Both the position numbers and the translations under genes were made by a program. This document shows positions 59,951 through 64,000 of a DNA stretch of 64,000 nucleotides, piece after piece; the first letter of the stretch is position 1, and each line of letters starts with the position of its first letter. The stretch is from a virus. The stretch covers positions 20,979-84,978 of IMG/VR virus record IMGVR_UViG_3300050343_000256; one strand, written 5' to 3'. The notes beneath the pieces are model-generated. The model did not search any database. It had not been told where the DNA came from and saw only the letters and a program-made list of their open reading frames with translations.

Positions 59951-60474
59951 TAAACAATTCTTCCTCCGTAGTAACCGGCATTAAGCAACAAGTTCATGAG
60001 CTCTTGATCAACCTGTTGTTCTTGCACTTCCTGCTGAGCCTGAGCGACCTCAGCTTGCGTGGCTTGGTTCTCTCGATTAATTCTTTCGTAGGCGTTTTCG
60101 AGAACAGGACGCGGTGCAAGCATCTGCAATGGAGCCTGAACTCCCATGTCTCCCAGCGTGACCGCAAGGTTGCCTGCGTCAGAGCCGAGCTTCTTGCCCA
60201 TAGCTCTAGCGGCACCAGCGCCAGCGGTTTGGCCTAAGACTGAACCTAAAAGGCTGATAGCTAAATCTTCTGCGCCGGCTCCAACTCGCTCACCAGCCGT
60301 TGCTCCTGATGGAAGCATCCCAGACGTAAGCCCTGAGTACAGGATGTCTGGCGCATACCTAAGAGCAAGCTGCGTCTTATCGATAGTGCCAGCGGCAGTT
60401 TTAGGGACAAGAAGTTTCTGTAAAAATTGACCCGCCTTTCTCAGTTTGTTGCCATTCGCTAAAGCGCCAATCAT
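59950..60474 (-). CDS. Probable internal virion protein
   Basis: 174 residues. Hydrophobic Gly/Ala segment (AISLLGSVLGQTAGAGAARAMGKK), then a Gln-rich coiled coil at the C-terminus (QAEVAQAQQEVQEQQVDQELMN). Same design (membrane segment plus coiled coil) as its neighbours. Confidence 0.6.
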   Translation of the reverse strand: MIGALANGNKLRKAGQFLQKLLVPKTAAGTIDKTQLALRYAPDILYSGLTSGMLPSGATAGERVGAGAEDLAISLLGSVLGQTAGAGAARAMGKKLGSDAGNLAVTLGDMGVQAPLQMLAPRPVLENAYERINRENQATQAEVAQAQQEVQEQQVDQELMNLLLNAGYYGGRIV

Positions 60475-60860
60475 GCTGTTTTCTCGGATCCTGGAGGTGG
60501 AGGAGGTGCTCCGTCCATCGGAGGACCAAAGGGACTAAATGGTCCACTAGCAAACAAGTTGGCCCATTGACCTAGCTGTGCCTTGGATTCAGTGTCATCA
60601 CCATTGGCGATGCCACCGAAATCACCATTAAGAAAACGCACTATTCCTTCACCTCCAGCAAACCTGGGATTCAACTTATCGCTTGCTTTCTGTTGAGGGG
60701 ACCCGAATTCGTATCCGAAAGCAGTGCCATTCTGCTCACCCTTCATCCCCTTAGCTTTAATAGCAGCATCAAGCTGCGAACCTAAAGCCTCTGGTCCACG
60801 CTCCGTAAGCTTAAAGCCAGGAGTGGAATTATTCCAGGTATATGGTCTGCTGGCTGCCAC
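60471..60860 (-). CDS. Hypothetical Pro/Gly-rich virion-operon protein
   Basis: 129 residues, low complexity, C-terminus GPFSPFGPPMDGAPPPPPGSEK. Helical segment AALGSQ..AAIKAKGM. Overlaps the downstream gene by 4 nt. No domain recognised. Confidence 0.55.
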   Translation of the reverse strand: MAASRPYTWNNSTPGFKLTERGPEALGSQLDAAIKAKGMKGEQNGTAFGYEFGSPQQKASDKLNPRFAGGEGIVRFLNGDFGGIANGDDTESKAQLGQWANLFASGPFSPFGPPMDGAPPPPPGSEKTA

Positions 60861-60886
60861 TCAGTAAGCCGCTATGTCTACTAATC

Positions 60887-61036
60887 TTAGCTATTTTTCT
60901 TTTTCTTACCTTTAGCTTTACTCTTGAAATGCTCAAGTAGTTCTTCAGGCATCTTGCCTTTTTCACTCTTGGACTTGTTGCCACCCTTTTGGAACTTGTT
61001 GGCCTTATCTTTGGCCTTTGACTTGTCGGAATTCAT
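60887..61036 (-). CDS. 49-residue Lys-rich protein
   Basis: ATG overlaps the upstream stop (ATGA). MNSDKSKAKDKANKFQKGGNK, then EELLEHFKSKAKGKKKKNS. Very basic; probably nucleic-acid binding or packaged with DNA. Too short for standard gene finding but positioned like a real gene in the late operon. Confidence 0.55.
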   Translation of the reverse strand: MNSDKSKAKDKANKFQKGGNKSKSEKGKMPEELLEHFKSKAKGKKKKNS

Positions 61037-61935
61037 CGCACAAGATTTCTCAGAGATTGCTTAATTTTATCGATCTTTGTTCTAGCGAAATTATCAGGGG
61101 CACTCGGCGCATTTAGAGGTGAATCATTTGCCTGCGCATTATCGTTAGCCATTTGGGCTATTCGTGCAACCTGACGACGTGTCGCGAAGTCCACAGGTAT
61201 GTCTTCTGCAGCTCTTCCTCCGCCCATCGCTGCATCTACCTCGGCTTGGCTGGCTACGGATTCGAGTCCTCGGAACATAGCTCGAGTTTTACTCATTTTC
61301 GCAGAAGACGGTTCGCTATCGCTACCCGCAAAGGCTTCTGCGTAATCGACAAAGCTCTTAGGGTTTGCACCAGGCACGTCCCGATATTTTTGACGCAGCC
61401 TTTGGACTTCAGGGTTAACTCCCGTAGCCTTTCTAAGATCAACGATGACATCATTCACATCGCTGACGTCACCTTTACGAATCAGCTCAGCAACGTCTTT
61501 CTCAATATCTTGCGGAGGCAAAGACCGACCAGCGCTTAAAGCTGAGATTATGTCATAAGTGGGATTTCTTTCGGGATCTTGTACGCCCTTCCCGCCCTTG
61601 AAAAGTTCACCGTCAATGTACTGATCGAGCAACGCATTTTGCATCCGATTCACAAGAGGATCCTGCAGCGGATTATTAACTGCCGCAACATAGTCAGCAG
61701 CTTGCCTGGCTGGCCCGTAAACAACATCACCCTTTTTGTTCATAGGCTCTTTGGCAAAGACACGATTCTCTGGATCTGATGCAGGGACGACTGCGCTGAT
61801 TAGATCATTAAGCTCTCGCATGCCCTCATCGGTGATTTCACCTTTGCCCATCCTTATTTCGACAAGTCCTTGTTCGGCGAATCCTTTTGGCTGATTTTTT
61901 AGTGCGGTGATCGGCTGATTGGATTCGCGCCCCAT
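61033..61935 (-). CDS. C-terminal part of a large internal virion protein (frameshifted)
   Basis: 300 residues if read alone from an ATG at 61935, but the sequence looks like the continuation of the upstream ORF. After ADG, the frame of 61838-63397 turns Arg/Lys-rich and unlike a folded protein, while this frame reads ...RESNQPITALKNQPKGFAEQGLVEIR. The two meet at a run of four G (about 61931-61934), where a +1 shift would fuse them into about 800 residues. Domain unknown; helical, charged. Confidence 0.6.
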   Translation of the reverse strand: MGRESNQPITALKNQPKGFAEQGLVEIRMGKGEITDEGMRELNDLISAVVPASDPENRVFAKEPMNKKGDVVYGPARQAADYVAAVNNPLQDPLVNRMQNALLDQYIDGELFKGGKGVQDPERNPTYDIISALSAGRSLPPQDIEKDVAELIRKGDVSDVNDVIVDLRKATGVNPEVQRLRQKYRDVPGANPKSFVDYAEAFAGSDSEPSSAKMSKTRAMFRGLESVASQAEVDAAMGGGRAAEDIPVDFATRRQVARIAQMANDNAQANDSPLNAPSAPDNFARTKIDKIKQSLRNLVR

Positions 61936-63397
61936 CAGCAGTCAGCAACTTGTAATAAGGCCGTCCAGTCGTTTCACTAATTTTTTCTACAACGTCAATA
62001 CCAATCCGATAAGTGCGAATGGGGGTACGATTTCGCATGGCGATGTCTTGGACAGCCTCCCCCAACGTCATGTTCTGTCCAATCCTTATAGATGCTGGGT
62101 CAGAGCCTGCTGCGAAGCCAGGTACCTCACTGCCGCTTTCCCCTATGCCTGCGCCGTAGTAAGGCTGACGTTCGCCGGTCGGCACATTCATATTTTTTCC
62201 GGCACGTTCACTATCTGCAGACTGCTGTCTAGCTTCGCGATTAAAGATGTAACCGAGGCGTGAGTCGAGTTCTACGCTGGGATCGAGCATTGCAACCATC
62301 ATGTTGCGCGTGTCGTACTGCTTTTTATTGAAACCGGTAGCTGCACTTTTTTCCCCAGGCACAGTCGTCGAAGTTGGCTGATATACAAAGTCGCCAGCTT
62401 GATCACGCATAAACTTGAACCCAAGACTTTTGCCGCCTCTTCGCGCTTGATCCGCAGGGGCTATCAGCACTGGAACCCTGTAACCTTCGTCAACTTTGAC
62501 ATTGACAGGTTCTTTATCAAGTGGATTACGTCTACTTTGCCTGGGAATACTTCTATTACGGCCAGACTCTGCGTTTAAATCTTGGGACTGTTTCCCAGAG
62601 ATCTGATCAAATGGCTCAGACTTGTTCATAAATGCACGAACTTCAGCCTTGCCTCGTTCGTCAAGTGCCATGACAGTGGCAGCCATCTCAGCCGGAGACA
62701 TAGTTCCGGCGTCACGCTTGACTAAAGCGCTGAGCAGCTCCTGATCGCTCGTTGAAATATCAGCAGTACCGGCGTCTGAGCTGCCTTGAGCCGCTTTTTC
62801 GTTTGCAATGGCGTTAAATAGCGCCAATTCGGGCCTTAATTCGCTCATCTGGCCGATTTTATCGACCGTTTCTTGCGAAATTCGCCGATTTACATCTCTC
62901 GGATAGCGTCTTGTGGTCGGTGACCCCGCACGAAACTCGGCAGTAGCAATTTTCAATGCTCCCATTGGCCCAATTTCAGGCATCACCGCTGCTAATTCAG
63001 CTGCTCTTGATGTCACTCTGACATCTAACTCGCCTTTTCCGTAAGCATCACTAAAGAATCTGCGAGCAACTTCTGGATCTTCAGATGTGATCGAATCTTC
63101 CATTCGCATCTGATCAATCTCAGCCGTGATCAGGCGCTCTTTTTCAGCACGTTTACCAGCGTCGGATCGGCGACCACGCGGCACTGCTTCAATTGATACT
63201 CCTTTTTCAGGGCTGTAATAAACAAGTTTGCCGTCAACCGTCCTAGCAATTTCACGATCGTCTGTAGGAAGACCAGCAATCTCAGCAGATTGAGGGACGC
63301 CGCCTAAGTTACGCCGGGGGTCGTAAGGATCACCTAAGTCGCGAAATCCGCCAATACCTACAACCATTACCGCCAAGTCTTGCACTTCGTAAGACAA
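61838..63397 (-). CDS. Large internal virion protein, N-terminal part
   Basis: 519 residues. First gene of the leftward late operon. Mixed helical and charged (ERLITAEIDQMRMEDS, RDVNRRISQETVDKIGQM), then low-complexity Arg/Ser stretch and YYGAGIGESGSEVPGF. After ADG near residue 489 the frame runs into R/K-rich sequence and stops. Likely joined to the next ORF by a +1 frameshift at GGGG. No domain recognised; probably an internal protein. Confidence 0.65.
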   Translation of the reverse strand: MSYEVQDLAVMVVGIGGFRDLGDPYDPRRNLGGVPQSAEIAGLPTDDREIARTVDGKLVYYSPEKGVSIEAVPRGRRSDAGKRAEKERLITAEIDQMRMEDSITSEDPEVARRFFSDAYGKGELDVRVTSRAAELAAVMPEIGPMGALKIATAEFRAGSPTTRRYPRDVNRRISQETVDKIGQMSELRPELALFNAIANEKAAQGSSDAGTADISTSDQELLSALVKRDAGTMSPAEMAATVMALDERGKAEVRAFMNKSEPFDQISGKQSQDLNAESGRNRSIPRQSRRNPLDKEPVNVKVDEGYRVPVLIAPADQARRGGKSLGFKFMRDQAGDFVYQPTSTTVPGEKSAATGFNKKQYDTRNMMVAMLDPSVELDSRLGYIFNREARQQSADSERAGKNMNVPTGERQPYYGAGIGESGSEVPGFAAGSDPASIRIGQNMTLGEAVQDIAMRNRTPIRTYRIGIDVVEKISETTGRPYYKLLTADGARIQSADHRTKKSAKRIRRTRTCRNKDGQR

Positions 63398-64000
63398 TTC
63401 TATCGACGAAATACTTAGGGCTTTTTAATCAGCAGCGGCCTATAGCAACAGAGGCAAAATAATTTTTTGGAAAATTTTTCAGGAGAACATAAATAGGGAG
63501 CTAAAAAAAGGACCAAAAAATAGCAAAAGAATTACCTACGAACCTTTTGTTATTAGGACTGCCCTCGCGGGACAAATCTGAAAAACGCTGCGCCGCGTGA
63601 AATACATCAAACACCCCCTCACAGCTCGAATACCGGTCAAACAAAAAAAGAAGTAGGCACTAACAGCAACCGCAGCCGCGACCGCGTTCTCGCTACGCGA
63701 GTGAACGCAGTGTCGCTGTGATGCATGTGATAACCGAGGAGTACACGAGTAAGCGACGCGATGAGCGACGCGGTTACCGCGACTGTGTTCGCGCAATTCG
63801 CTGCCGCGATTCCGCTCTCACTCGTGTCGCTGGTTACCTAAGTAAGCGACGCGATCCGCGCAAGCGACGCGTTCATTCGTACAACGATCAGTATTACTTA
63901 TGCTTCGGCTGCATCCACGCGCCCTCAACAGACACCCCGCACGCTCGCGAATGCGCGATCCGCGGTCCACCACCCCCGCGATGACGCGATACGCGCCCGC
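63398..64000. other. Non-coding CpG-rich right end
   Basis: 603 bases with no credible gene: the open frames here are repeat artefacts rich in Arg/His. The first 150 bases are A/T-rich (poly-A tracts near 63455-63530), the rest CpG-rich with many GCG, CGCG and ACGCG words and several inverted repeats. It lies upstream of the leftward late operon, so a late promoter or packaging site may be here, but no clear promoter was seen. Confidence 0.6.
63669..63871. repeat. Direct and inverted repeats, AGTAAGCGACGCGAT
   Basis: AGTAAGCGACGCGAT occurs at 63748-63762 and 63841-63855. GCGACGCG occurs four times (63753, 63765, 63846, 63864). CGCGGTTACCGCG (63769-63781) and CTCGCTACGCGAG (63679-63691) are near-perfect palindromes, and CACGAGT (63744-63750) is inverted as ACTCGTG (63820-63826). 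Could be iterons, a partition site, or a packaging site. Confidence 0.6.

Noticed and set aside
63536-63984. Open frames of 86 and 88 codons on both strands in the right-edge block
   Set aside because: They come from GC-rich repeats (Arg/Ser/His-rich products) with no ribosome-binding site and no domain.

Overview
The window looks like a large part of the genome of a temperate tailed phage of marine picocyanobacteria (Synechococcus/Prochlorococcus type), or a prophage. Phage hallmarks are a large terminase, a portal, an overlapping scaffold, a major capsid gene, tail fibres and two peptidoglycan-degrading enzymes. Temperance is suggested by a Cro/CI-type HTH repressor (2649-3275, minus) and a 591-residue large serine integrase (16828-18603, minus). 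Cyanobacterial specificity comes from a CP12-like Calvin-cycle regulator (45113-45307), an NblA-like phycobilisome-degradation protein (15167-15508), ThyX, a cupredoxin-domain virion protein and many small proteins that resemble picocyanobacterial or cyanophage hypotheticals. I saw no tRNA, rRNA or CRISPR array. All family calls come from reading motifs by eye; no search was run.

Layout. 1-2648 (plus): edge gene, small protein, a densely structured non-coding stretch (634-1099), a PD-(D/E)XK nuclease and a cupredoxin protein. 2649-6550: repressor, divergent control region, primase-helicase with an apparent frameshift, terminator, and a repeat-rich non-coding block that could be an origin. 6551-12687 (plus): tightly packed early genes with nucleotide metabolism (dCMP deaminase, ThyX), an HNH protein and a methyltransferase-like protein lacking its catalytic motif. 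12681-16528 (mostly minus): a dATP/dGTP diphosphohydrolase on plus, a 2OG-Fe(II) oxygenase, a lysozyme, the NblA-like protein and an HNH protein behind a good promoter and a structured leader, then an outer-membrane-type protein. 16638-22891: integrase and a minus-strand operon of small and virion-type proteins. 22901-25426 (plus): holin-like membrane proteins and three secreted cyanophage-type proteins. 25326-43472 (minus): tail fibres (four alternating glycine-rich paralogues), other virion proteins and the major capsid gene, which is interrupted by group I introns. 43770-48433 (plus): two LAGLIDADG-like genes, CP12 and tail proteins. 48430-63397 (minus): endolysin, scaffold, portal, terminases and a long set of probable internal or ejection proteins. 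63398-64000: non-coding, CpG-rich and repetitive.

How it fits together: the repressor and integrase would control lysogeny. The primase-helicase, nuclease, ThyX, deaminase and diphosphohydrolase would support replication and nucleotide supply. CP12 and NblA-like proteins would redirect host carbon fixation and light-harvesting pigment. The minus-strand late blocks build the particle. No long tape-measure protein is visible, while a large portal (741 aa), a scaffold and many membrane or coiled-coil internal proteins are. This fits a short-tailed particle better than a long-tailed one, although the genome may continue beyond the window.

Three places look like frameshifts (about 3.8 kb, 61.9 kb, and more weakly 45.03 kb), so either recoding or base-level errors should be kept in mind.
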